Positions 1 through 20,000 of a stretch of DNA of 64,000 bases are shown here, in pieces. Each line of letters starts with the position of its first letter. Position 1 is the stretch's first letter. Origin of the DNA: Brachypterus glaber (lineage: Eukaryota; Arthropoda; Insecta; Coleoptera; Kateretidae). Location of the stretch: assembly GCA_958510825.1 (NCBI GenBank), contig OY294046.1, positions 4,154,001 through 4,218,000 of the forward strand. Reading direction: 5' to 3'. Below the pieces are notes generated by a model. The model worked only from the letters and a program-made list of their open reading frames with translations, ran no database searches and was not told the DNA's origin. The position numbers were made by a program, and so were the translations under genes.

Positions 1-8002
<8,002 letters not shown>

Positions 8003-9060
8003 GACCGGCCTGCGAAACGGACATTTAAAGTTTTTTGGATTCTTAGACCTGATTCTTATAGTTTTTGGTACAGAAAAAAAAAACGGATTTTAAGCAATTA
8101 AAAAAAAATATTTTGCTAAAACTAGATTTTTTCCGTTTAAAACCGCTGTCTGTTCTTTTACGGGTTACAAACTTGGAAATTTGTTTTTTGGTAGGCATTA
8201 TACAAAGTTTTGCGTTGCGTATACCGGGTGTTTTTTTTTAACCCCATACCAAAAACTATGAAAATCAATACAGTACAGTACTGTAACTTACAGCAACTTT
8301 CTTATTGTAGGTCTGTGTAAAATTTACACACACTTAAACTGTAAAGCAAGATTTTAATTTTTTTTTTCAGAAACTTTCTGTATTGTTAAATTTAATAATG
8401 TGATATTGATAAAAAGTTCTGTTGGTTAATATAATCAATCCAGAATTATAATTCGAACGTTTTATATTTATTTTAATAAAATATAGTAACGTTAAAAAAT
8501 GGCTCGTTTATTTAAATTTCCAAATAGTTTTAAATCTTATAATTTATAACTTATAAATAACTGGATCGCGAAAAACAATTTTCTTACGCCTATGAAAAAG
8601 ACAAATTTCAATATGATCGGATTATTCGTTCTTGAGTTATCGTGTCTACAGAAAACGTGACATCAGACAGACGGACATTTTCAAAGTTTATTTTTTTATG
8701 AAACACATTTGTATCCAAGAATTTTTTGTCTAGGACTTTTTTAGCGAATTTGGGAAATTCGAAAGTACCGTATAATACTATTCTAGCGCAGGCGCTGTGA
8801 ATAGTATAATAAAAAACTAAGTAAATACATATAGTTTATTTGCAATAAATAATTCATAGATGGTTTTTATAATTTGCAATTTAACATTAAATAACAAAAA
8901 TACAGCTATATACAAAACATAAAGAATATATAAAATATTTTAAGCTATAAATAAATTAATTCTAAAACACCTCGGTTATAAAAGGTGGTATTTTAAAATG
9001 TTACAGTATGATATACCGAAAAAACGATATGGTTAAAAATACAATAACTTATATCCCTAT
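8003..9060. other. mof 3' flank, no gene seen
   Basis: Probable mof 3' UTR followed by repeat sequence. 8706-8815 (ending TCTAGCGCAGGCGCTGTGAA) recurs at 29940-30034. A stretch with ACATCAGACAGACGGAC near 8660 recurs at 28390. Confidence 0.5.
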
Positions 9061-9063
9061 AGT

Positions 9064-9284
9064 AGGGGAACCTTCAAGAATTACGTAACGCAAAATAATG
9101 TACCAAAATTCATACACTTCATACCTTCTTTAAGGCTGTAGAGATTTCATATTTTGGCTACACCCCCTATTAGGGGGGTAGCCAAAATATAAAATCCTTA
9201 TAATCTATAATAACGCGAGAACCGGGGTATGAAGTGTATGAATTTTGGTACAATTTGCGTTACGTAATACTTGAACGTTACCTA
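9064..9284. mobile_element. MITE family C, copy 2
   Basis: Palindromic relative of 1085-1299, with ends GGAACCTTCAAGAATTACGT and its complement and a central TAGGGGG/CCCCCTA pair. Confidence 0.75.
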
Positions 9285-9294
9285 GATACCCTGA

Positions 9295-9500
9295 TGAAAA
9301 ATGACGTTATAAAACCAATGGAGCTAACGTTAAATAAATTTGGTTTGAATGTTAGATGCCTAAAGAGTCTTACGTTAGAGTAACGTTAATATTACGGAAT
9401 AAGTTTTATTAAACGTTAGATAAACGTTATTATAACGTTACCCACCTAACGTTATGAATGCTAACGTTAGACATCGGGGCATTTATACATAAAACACGCG
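9295..9500. repeat. TAACGTTA-rich repeat fragment
   Basis: Dense in AACGTTA/TAACGTT words (more than ten in 200 bp), like the terminal parts of the elements at 37902 and 39083. Ends are not clear. Confidence 0.5.
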
Positions 9501-10873
9501 TTAAAAAGATGTTTAATCCAACGTTAAATTTATACTACGGTATTTGTAGAAATATTACGTCATATGGTTATAATATACCATATCGTTATCATATCGCGTT
9601 ACCATATCGTTATCTCAGTTAGTTTTTTTTTATGTGGTATTACAGAAAATTTAGAAACATACACTATTCTATCCACCTTATAAAATCTATATAGATATAA
9701 GTGCATATGTGTATCAGATCTGAAAAGTTTGCTCGAATATTACATTTTATTTACACAAGTATTATTATTTATTATTATTAGCAGATTGCGGAGTCATTGA
9801 TAGCGAATACGTCCTTCAACTACAGTATTCAGGTTTATTGTATTATTTTATTTTATTTAAGAATTAATTTTAATGATTATTTCACAAACAATATATAGGT
9901 CAATCAAAATCTTACATTTTCTTGACCAATCAGATCAAAATGAATCTGATAATTTTTGCACATATGCAATTATCACTTGGTTACTATGGAAACAATAAAC
10001 TGACAGTTACTGACATCTTAATAAATGTTATATTTTTGCAAAATGTGTTTTTAATTTGTAAAGCTTTCCTTTAGTTGATTTATTTTTATTGATAAGCAAT
10101 ATAAATGCTTATTTTATTAGCAAAACATCCTAGGTATAAACCCTAATTAATTTCAGATATTATATTTTATGCACTTTCCATCTTAAAAGCTTTAAATTAC
10201 TGATATTCATAACATTTAATTTATTTAATTGAATCTTGGTATCAAAGTATATCGACAAAAGTACTCGGATCTACAAAGTATATCAACAGATAGATTACTT
10301 TGCTTGGTATTAAAAACAGGCTACTCAAAACTAATTTAAACACTTGAAAACTAAACTCTTTAAACAAAAACAGCAATGATCTTTATTTAAATGCTAAAAT
10401 ATATGATAACTATTTTATTGGAATAATCACAAGCATAAAATATCCCTTAAGCAAAGTTTAGACTTTGCAACATTCGCGAACAAGTGAACATCGTGGTTTA
10501 AAAAGCGCGGCAAATTTGAGATTTAAATTTTTAATTATAGTTGTAAATTAATATTGTTGTTTAGTTCTTAAATTTTTAATTTAAATATAAAACAACATTA
10601 AACATGGTAAAATTATATACCAAAATAAAGTTGTTTGTGAAATAGTCTTTCAAAATACCATTCCTGCATGTTGAATTATACATAATTTTTTACTTTATAT
10701 AAAAAAACATTTTGATTAAGCAAAATATTTTTTTAATACAGTAACAAAAATTATCGATAATTCAACATGCACTTATGATATTACTAATGATAATATTTTA
10801 AACATACTGTTGGAACATTTATTTGTGTTTTTTACTATGAAAATTTTTATTTGCAGTATTATTAATTTGAGCT

Positions 10874-11547
10874 CTTTCGCCTCAATGATTATTTATATCG
10901 ATAAAAAATCTAAAACAGAAAGTCAAATTAAAATGTTCTTATCAGGCGCACCTATTTCTAGATGCGCTGGTAAGGTATTGCGTTTAAAATAATACTTATC
11001 TGCTATATCTTCTTTAACTAAAAAATATTATTAGTCAATACCTTACCAAAGTTTAAAAATTTTGCCTAAATAAAGAATTTGTAATAAAATTATTGATAAA
11101 TCGTTAAAATAATTAAAAAAGAACGAAAAAATGAATAAAAGAAAATTTTTCCAAAAACTAATAATTTTCTTTGAAATATTTTGATTGATAAAGCCAAATA
11201 TTGCACAAATTCTTTCAAAACTAATAATTTTTTTTGAAAACGGGATCAGATTAGATCCCGAAACGTTAGAAGTTAACTTTTATTCAGTTTTTCGTTCTTT
11301 TTTAATTATTTTAACGATTTATCAAAAATTTTATTAAAAATTCTTTATTTAGGCAAATTTTTTAAACTTTGGTAAGGTATTGACTAATAATATTTTTTAG
11401 GTAAAGAAGATATAGCAGATAAGTATTATTTTAAACGCAATACCTTACCAGCGCATCTAGAAATAGGTGCGCCTGATAAGAACATTTTAATTTTATTTTC
11501 TGTTTTAGATTTTTTATCGATATAAATAATCATTGAGGCGAAATGGC
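10874..11547. repeat. Large palindrome, arms about 260 bp
   Basis: Left arm 10874-11136 (CTTTCGCCTCAATGATTATT at the outside) is matched in reverse complement by right arm 11284-11547. The centre is about 150 bp. Both arms carry GGTAAGGTATTG and GCGCACCTATTTCTAGATGC. No transposase seen; a foldback transposon or head-to-head duplication is likely. The reading frames in the arms are mirror copies and not taken as genes. Confidence 0.8.
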
Positions 11548-12088
11548 TTCGCGTCGTCAAAAAAACTTTATTCTCGTGCACTAAGGACTTAAGTCGCTTA
11601 CTCGTTACGAAAACTACTAATCCTGCTAACCATAAAACAAAAAACAAATGAGCATCAACCCATGTTCTGCGCGTAGTTTGTGACTGTGGTAGAAATGTCA
11701 TCGCTAGCATTTCGTCCGCACCCTGTTTATTACTGATTCTGCTATTTGAAAATGTATTTATTTTTTAATTCTCTACTTACAATTCTAATTTTAAAATTCA
11801 ATAAATAAATATATTCTTTATCAGACCTGATAATAAATTAAACAACTACAAATCTACATTTTATTCACAAATATATAATGAGACACGGGTGGTTTTAAAA
11901 ATTTTCACCTAAAAGGTCTGCCAACTCCGATGATTTTTCTGATTATGATTCTATTTTGTATTTTATACATTTTGTGTAAAAATTTAAAAAAAATCGTTAG
12001 ATGGCTTTTTTGCAGCATCGTATATTTTATTTTATATCTATAAACATTAAAATGATCTAAGGTTTTTTTCAAATACAGCAAAACTGTT

Positions 12089-12630
12089 TTTTTCTACGAC
12101 TGCTTTAGAATGTAAGCAAATACACACACTTTTCAAACATAGAATGAATCCATTTTAGCTCTTGATACGGTATGAATATTCCGTATCAAGTGTTACAATG
12201 ATCACATGTAGTGCCATCTCTTGTTTATAAAAGTAAAGAAAACTGTAGCAAAATTAGCAAAAATATGTATATATTTTACCATGAAATATTGAATAATTTA
12301 ATGCAATTTGAAGTTTTGGGTTAAAATTACATAAAGTTTATTACTTTTTCTTAATAATTAACTGACTTAACCTTCAATTTTGCATTATAATTTGTAAATA
12401 TGTGCTAAAATTAAATAAAAATCTTTTTTAAGTACTGATTTGATAAAATTATTCAATAACATTAATTGCTTTATTTAAAAATATGTGTTTTGTTGCATTT
12501 ACAATGTCGAGTCACAAAAAACATTGTTTTTAACCTTGTCCGCAGTTTAAAGACATACAGTGTTTCATATTTGCAGTTGAAGAAAAAGTATAGTCTACAA
12601 CACGTATGGAATAGTCATTCCGCGCTCGCC
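12089..12630. repeat. Duplicated block M, copy 1
   Basis: Matches 14347-14967 nearly base for base (CTACGACTGCTTTAGAATGT at the left, GTCATTCCGCGCTCGC at the right). Lacks about 85 bp present in copy 2 (14620-14705). Confidence 0.75.
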
Positions 12631-12707
12631 AAAAAAATGTGGTCAATCATGACATTTACAGTAATTTTTACATGTTTTGGCTACTTTAAAGCCAGTACAA
12701 GTACTTA

Positions 12708-13238
12708 AAATAGTATATTAAAGTACTAGTTTCATAACATACGTTTTTAGCGCACGAGTACAAGTTTAGAAAACGAGCCGCTTGCGGCGATTTTCCAAAG
12801 TACTAGTGCTCTAAAAACGGCTTATGAAACGAGTGCTTGATACAATTTTTTCTATTTTGCTCTAAAATTTAAAAAACTTACATTTAAATTGATGACTGAT
12901 TTAGGGTTTTTTGTTTTGGGTTGGCATTACAGTTTATACTATGTTTAAAATTCTAAAAACAAATGATATTTTTATATATTTTACAGCCACCTCTTCTTTT
13001 TTTACTGCAATTAACCAGTCCACAATTTTAACACGGTAAAAAATAACCCAAACACAAAATTTTGTAAAAAATTAAACTTTAAATCGACATTGACATTTGC
13101 ACGCAAAACGTCAAGAGATAGGCTTTTGTATGTTGCCAACCCAACAGAATAAAAAGTAGAGACCTCTTATGGGCCTATAAAAACACGCAAAATGCATGTG
13201 ATTATTAGCTTATAAGAGTCGCAAAATAGAAAAAATCA
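12708..13238. repeat. Repeat F, copy 1
   Basis: Starts AGTATATTAAAGTACTAGTT, holds a GC-rich palindromic patch (AACGAGCCGCTTGCGGCGAT), and ends TATAAGAGTCGCAAAATAG. A second copy lies at 63412-63906. No coding region. Confidence 0.75.
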
Positions 13239-14346
13239 GTTTTGCCGTATTTTAAATAAAGCCTTGGATTATTTCAATGTTTATACATAAAAACTTAAAT
13301 ACGACTCATTCACACAGGCCGAAAAAGTATTAAAACTCTTTGCCGTTCCAAAATTATGGACTTTGCCCAAACTTTGGTCAAATTTCAACTTCCTGAATAT
13401 AAAATATATTATTTTGCAAAAACTACACTATGTAACTAAATTTTAAGAACAGATATGGATTCAGCAGCTCAAAATCTATTAGGAAGCTTGTTTTTATTAG
13501 GTAAAAGATGAATCCCTGTTCCCTGGTAAATGTGTTACACCATAGAACCATAACCATAATCAGAAAAAAACATCGTAGTTGCCAGACCTTTTAGGTTAAA
13601 TTTTTTAAAACAAGCCGTGGGAAGGGGGAATGCGTTCAAGTAAATATTTTTTCAATTCTGAAATTTTAAAACTTATAAATTAAAAAGTTAAAATTAATAC
13701 ATCTGAAAAAAAGCTGTTGCCAACAAAACAATACAAATGTTCATTTTTTACAAACAAAAAAAAATAAATAAATAAAAAAGTTGAAACTTTTTTTTTGCAA
13801 ATCATATTTTTTTCTTTTTGATTTGAGAATTGTTTTTTATTTTCATCTATATACTTGATTTTTTTAATTTACTTACCCCATAAAATACTTTTTATATATA
13901 ATAAGAAACTTGTCATTTAAGTCATGTCTTTAGCAAAAAATACGCGATATTTCCTTTTAAACGGTGTGTCACACTTAAAATTTTATTCCCTGTAATCCCA
14001 GATATTTTAATTTAAAACCAGCTAAATGCAATAATGATTTTTTTGAATTTAATACCTTGGCTTACAGTGCATCGAATTGAAAGTGTGATACACCATTGTA
14101 ATGGAAATTTCACCTATTTGGCATTATGAATCCTACGTGACAAGGTCCCCATTTGACTAGATACATGACTAGAATATTGGTTTTCCATTCATTCCATTTT
14201 CCAACAATGATTCAGTCTCTTTCAACTTTTATCACTCCTGAGAAAGTTTTTGATCATTTAATAAATAATGCCCTTTAAAGTCATAGATAATTCTCCACAA
14301 AAGGGCCAATGTAAAAAAAGTTAAATAAATATCGAAAAAGGTATAT
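13239..14346. other. Intergenic stretch, nothing recognised
   Basis: AT-rich sequence without a convincing exon or inverted repeat. Confidence 0.4.
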
Positions 14347-14967
14347 ATTTTTTTCTACGACTGCTTTAGAATGTAAGCAAATACACACACTTTTCAAACA
14401 CAGAATGAATCCATTCTAGCTCTAGATGCGGTATGAATATTCCGTATCAAGTGTTAGAATGAGCACATGTAGTGCCATCTCTTGTTTATAATCGTAAAGA
14501 AAACTGTAGCAAAATTAACAAAAATATATATATTTTACCATGAAATAATTTAATGCAATTTAAAGTTTTTCGTTAAAATTATATAAAGTTTATTAGTTTT
14601 TCTTAATATTTGACCAGTTTTTTATGAGTTTAGTACAAAAAATTAAAACTGCTCCATCTATTGTTAAATATTTAAACCTGATATCTGTCACAACAATCTG
14701 ACATAACCTTTAATTTTTGCATTATAATTTGTAAATATGTGCTAAAATTAAATAAAAATCTTTTTTAAGTACTGATTTGATAAAATTATTAAATAACATT
14801 AATTGCTTTATTTAAAAATATGTGTTTTATAACATTTACAATGTCGAGTCACAAAAAACATTGTTTTTAACCTTGTCCGCAGTTTAAAGCCATACAGTGT
14901 TTCATATTCGCAGTCGAAGAAAAAGTATAGTCTACAACACGTATGGAATGGTCATTCCGCGCTCGCG
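14347..14967. repeat. Duplicated block M, copy 2
   Basis: Longer partner of 12089-12630. It runs on into a GC-rich CGCTCGCGGGACCGTCATAC patch and an inverted CGCTCGCGCGAAATATTGTC; the end TATTGTCTATTCCATACTAG recurs at 59393-59413. Confidence 0.75.
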
Positions 14968-15639
14968 GGACCGTCATACTCGCCTGCCGGCTCGTTGACA
15001 AACTTTCCGCTCGCGCGAAATATTGTCTATTCCATACTAGTTAAAGAATATACTATTTTATCGATATTTCTTGGTTTTTGTCAGAAAACATGACATTAAA
15101 GCACATTAACTTGCAGACATTGGTCCTTTTGTGTGAAGACTTTTCATATTCTGTACTTTTGTCACATCATGGTGGTGTCAAAAGTGTCAGAATATACAAT
15201 CACCCAGTTTAATTTTTGGTAACTTTTCACGGTGGTCCTAAAGTCGATTTAAGCCTCGAAGAATGGCCAAAGCAAACAACGAGTGGATATTGCAAAATTG
15301 ATAGATCGAGGGTCTGGCTATTTATTAACAGCAAAATCATAGCAGATGATTTTCTGAAGATAGTGTAAAGCTTTTTCTATTAACGGACTGCGATTCTACA
15401 AACAAAACTTAAATAGAATCAACTAAATATCAAACAATTTAATTTAGTTTATTAATTCAGATACCACTGTAAAAGGTAACCTCCTAGCGTTTAGGATTCA
15501 ATTGGCGGCAATGTCCACCGTGGCATTGATTTATCTGCCCCCTATCGACAGCGTGCAATAGGTTCTTGAAACCAATAACTGCTTCCTTTTTTGGACTGTC
15601 GATAGGTTTATCCAGTCTCTGCGTTTAGCAGTAGATGTC

Positions 15640-15830
15640 GCTAGCTGTTTTTACTATTCCTTACAACGATTTTTAAACTCCATATAGAGATATATGGAAA
15701 GGATTTGATTTTCGTAGTTGTCCCTACTACCGATATGTGGCTCTGAAGAGTGCTAAAAAGCACGAAATCGATCAGTCACTTCGGAGGGACGACTGCGTTA
15801 ATCAAACAAAAGTCGTTTTAAGGAATAGTA
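15640..15830. repeat. Repeat R, unoccupied copy
   Basis: Reverse complement of sequence at 25510-25625 plus 26352-26400. Here CTCCATATAGAGATATATGG is uninterrupted, whereas the copy at 25.6 kb holds a 724-bp family B insertion at that site. Confidence 0.75.
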
Positions 15831-16302
15831 AAATATTTTATTTTTAAATAGAATCGTTATATAAATTCCCAAATTATACACAAAATTGTAATGAAACTAG
15901 ACCATCACCAAGAATTTTTAAAAATCTTTCGAAAACGATTTTCTGTGATTATTAGGGTGGAGCTTAATTTTCACTTTGTAAAATTCTAAAAATATGAGAG
16001 CGATCAAACTTCTAAGTGAAAAATTTAAAGGCCTTAAACATTTTGGAGTGTTACGCCCATGTTATTGGTATAGGAAAATAACGTTACAGGGGGGGTCCAA
16101 GATAATCAAAATTTACGTAACGTAATACTTGAACGTTCCCATACCCAAAAGAAAAAAATAAGATTTAAGGCCCCTCGAGGGGAGGCCTCCTACAATATGC
16201 ACTGGTTATTTGCTTTTTGAACATTCTTTGAAACCTAAACTGGCTTCAGGACTGCTTCTAAAATTATATAAATACTTTTTAATAAATATCCTTTCGTCAG
16301 TC

Positions 16303-17055
16303 TTAACTCGAAGATAAAATATTTGAATCTTGATATGATACGTCAATATTGCACACATTTTCAGTCAAATCCAAATCCTCGTCATCGTCAGCAAACCTGA
16401 TTTCGTCCAGAATATTGCTGTCAATACTCGGCGATTTTTCAACTTTGGTCTCTTTTTCCATATCCTTGCGTTTACACTTCGGCGAAGAAGCGTTAAGTCT
16501 ATGCTTTGGTATTTCATGAAGTTGTATACTCACGTGTTGTTTATTCATCAGAGGAAGTTTTTCGAATTTTTCGTCGTCCTTTTCTGCAACAACAACAGGA
16601 TGGACCTTTTTAAGCTTTTTGTTCATCAGTGGAGAAGCTTTCGGGGTGCTTGAACAGCTTTCTGGTTTGTTTTTCCTTGGTTTTGGAAGTAACATTTCTT
16701 GTTCTGGTGATTCTTGGTTGCTTCCTGGGTCTACATAAACTTTTGGTCTTATATCTTCCATTTCGTAGATCTCTTCTCCTTCTTCTGGTAGGATTTCTCC
16801 ACTTTCATCCAAAGGTGGGATCCAGACCAAAAAAGCTGGATCCATGCCCAAATATGAGCCTGGAGCAGCTCCGGAATTTGTTACGTTATAGTCATAGTAG
16901 TCCATTTCTAGGTCGGCGTCAGCAGAAAGGGAAAATTCCGATCCAGTAGGTCCTGCCAGGAGTTTTTCTCGATTACGCCTCTCTTTTGTTTCCTTAACGT
17001 TGGTACTTCTGATGGTTGCGGTACTGATGACGCTTAATGCGGGCGAATAGCATCC
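16303..17055 (-). CDS. CUB membrane protein, terminal exon
   Basis: Acceptor TTTGCAG, then 250 codons and stop. Acidic tail with MDYYDYNVTNSG, a WIPPLDESGEI motif, and a Lys/Ser-rich C-terminal half ending SNILSSS. Tyr-rich motifs could be docking sites (inference). An ATTAAA lies about 20 bases past the stop. Confidence 0.85.
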   Translation of the reverse strand, partial: GCYSPALSVISTATIRSTNVKETKERRNREKLLAGPTGSEFSLSADADLEMDYYDYNVTNSGAAPGSYLGMDPAFLVWIPPLDESGEILPEEGEEIYEMEDIRPKVYVDPGSNQESPEQEMLLPKPRKNKPESCSSTPKASPLMNKKLKKVHPVVVAEKDDEKFEKLPLMNKQHVSIQLHEIPKHRLNASSPKCKRKDMEKETKVEKSPSIDSNILDEIRFADDDEDLDLTENVCNIDVSYQDSNILSSS

Positions 17056-20000
17056 CTGCAAATAAAAAAAAATTGTTTAAAGCTGAATGTAAAGTTTTTT
17101 TCTGTACATATTTTATTTTAGATTGATTCTTAGTACGAAATTTAACAAGATCATATCCTTTTAAATATTGATTAAGAAATATGTCACATAATTTTAGGTT
17201 CTTTATATAAAATTATTAGAAAATACGATTCACTCACCGCGGTAATGAGAAGAATCCAGCGCATGCGCACTGATTTTCTTATTTTTGTTTTGACGTATGC
17301 CAAAAATTATTTTAAGGTTATGTAACATTCTTTTGCAGAATTTTACAAAAATATCTACTTTTTTCTTTGCGAGCTAACAGTTTTTTTTTAATTGGCTAAA
17401 AGTACTCGATTTTAATAGTATTTTCTTAAAAAAAAATTGCGGAATATTCATTAATAAACATTTGATTCTTAAAATATATCGCCTTCTAAATTCTGAAATA
17501 TCGTATCTGAAAAATGCCTCCCATAAAAAAAACACCAAACCAGCAAACTACGAAACCAAACCATTATTAACTTTTTAAAAGTCCAAACCAACGCCTCCCA
17601 TTAAAAAAAAAACACCAAACCAGCAAACTACCAAACCAAACCATTGTTAACGTAAACCAACCATTATAAAAATCAAACAGAAATTCGTGAGTATTTTAAC
17701 AATCTTTTGCTATATATTCTAACAAAAAAACTGGATTTTCCGCACCTAATTATATTTAAGACATTAAGTTTTAGTAATAAAACCAGAAATCAGTGCAAAA
17801 ATATAGTTCATTTTTGTGGACCTGATGTGCACCGTAACCCCACTCAAATTAAACTACTTCATAAAACTACAACTGCCTAAACGGAAGCCACTTTTGACAT
17901 CCGTCAAAACAAAAATAAGCAAACCAGTGCGCATGTGCTAGAATCTTCTCATTACTGCGGTGAGCGAATCGATAGAAAATATTTTCTTTTTTTTTCAAAA
18001 TATTTATTTTTAAAACGGTTCTCTGAAAATGGATTCAACCCAAAAGCAACCGGGATTCTTTATATACAGGGTTATTCAGAAATAAGTTCGAGAAATTTAA
18101 GAGGTGATTCTACATTAAAAAGTTCCTTAAAAGGTTGGTCCGGAAATGAGCCCTAAGGGAGCTGCGGCCCTTCGAAGATGGACTTTTTGAATGGGGAACA
18201 AAAAAAAGCACAAATAAAGTTTTAATGCTACAAGGCGATTCTTCATTTAAAACTAAGCAAAAAAGTATTCTTCACCAAAACACCCAAATTTAATATTAAA
18301 GGAGTTATAACCAGTTAAAAAAGAACATTTTTCTACTACCTAATTAAGTGCTTACATATTATCTACCGTTGTCAAAGCTTGTTGGCAACCAATAAGATCA
18401 GTGAACTCATTTATTATTGACCGTTGTTAAGCATTGTTTATTGACGACGGTTAATAATGAAAAAAGTTTAAGACAACTACTAACTTTTTTCAACTTATTT
18501 GTAAAACTGACAGCTATATCAAAATTATTTTTAAACTTAATTTTTAATGATATTTGGGGTTATTAGCTTTAGGTAGTAGAAAAAAATAGTATATGCACCA
18601 CGTATGCGAACTAAGTCTTTAGTGTTCGAGACTGAAGTTTTTTGCTGAGACGGAGTCGAGAGAAAAAGTCCTACGGAGCTATTTTCCTAAAATGGCTACT
18701 ACAAAGCTAGCTTTTAAAGGCTCATTTTATAGTTTTTGTAATAGAACTGAGAATCAATTTAAAATTAGAATTGTATATTATTCAATGAGCGTATAATAAT
18801 TGCTATTCAATCAATGAGGGTGAATTTTGGGACACGAGCCGATAGGAGAGTGGCCTAATCACCCGAATGATTAATAGCTCTTATACGCGAGTAGAACACT
18901 ATACTTTATCCACGGCCGTTTTGGGTTTTAAACGGTTTATTTTTACAGACCCGTGATTATAAGGCCTATTAACCACGGCCGGAGATAAAATTTATTTATT
19001 TAATGTTATTTAAGATTGTGCTAAAAGTGCTCGGGTGAAGATAATAGAAAAATAAACTGTGCACAGTGAACAATGTTTATAATGAAAATTTAACGGATAA
19101 TTATTTGGATTATTAAAATTGCATTGTTTATATTACAAAGGGCTTTAAAAGATAATAATATACAATAAAACAGATATGCAGCCTGTATACCATTTTGCAT
19201 TGTATATAAAAATGCAAGTGCATATTTGGACTATAGTACAAATATTAAAATCATATTTTGAATACATAGTTTAGTTAAAAGCTGTATTGTTTTTCGATTT
19301 TATTTTACATTCAAATGAATGAGAAGTTTTTTTACCCCTATTTTTGTTGTCAATTTTTTTTTATTTTATTTTTTTTTTGTTCAAAATTTCGTCAGTAGAG
19401 TAGTCTTTCTTGTAACAGGGTTCCTACAGATCAAGAAAATCAGGGAAAAGTCATGGAATTGAAAAGGGTCATCTGGAAACCCTCGACTATAGTTACTGTT
19501 TGCCTAAAATCAGAAAAAATTCAAAATTAATAAAAATTAGGGAATTTCGCTTTCAGATTTGATTATTTTTTTAATAACGATGTATGATAAAAATATAATT
19601 ATTTTTTTTACGTTTGAGTCAGGGAATTTTGTGATTTTTCCAAAATCATTTTGGTCAGGGAAATCCTGGAAAAGTCAGGGAATTTAAAAGTTTAATTGTG
19701 GAAACCCTATTACAATAATAATTATCAAAATTAAAATATTTGCGGTCTTTTTGAAGACCACTACCTTAAAAGGCAGTGTCAACATCTATAGGGACACTAG
19801 ATCTATTTCTTAAGTTGGCAAGGTTTGAATTTTTAAGTTATTATGCGTAACACTCTTTAGAAACGTAAATAGAGTTACAGCGTGGCCTTTGAAAGGGACG
19901 GATGTAGCCTTCTTGGCACCTGAATTCAGTGCATCGAATTCGCCATCTTTTATGATGTGCCTTGTGTATTTTTGTTTTGCCATCTTTTATGGTGTGCCTA

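Noticed and set aside
11426..11710. 94-codon frame on - strand
   Set aside because: Its C-terminal half mirrors the frame at 10810-10992 because both are arms of one palindrome.
16629..16949. 106-codon frame on + strand
   Set aside because: Antisense shadow of the terminal CUB-gene exon.
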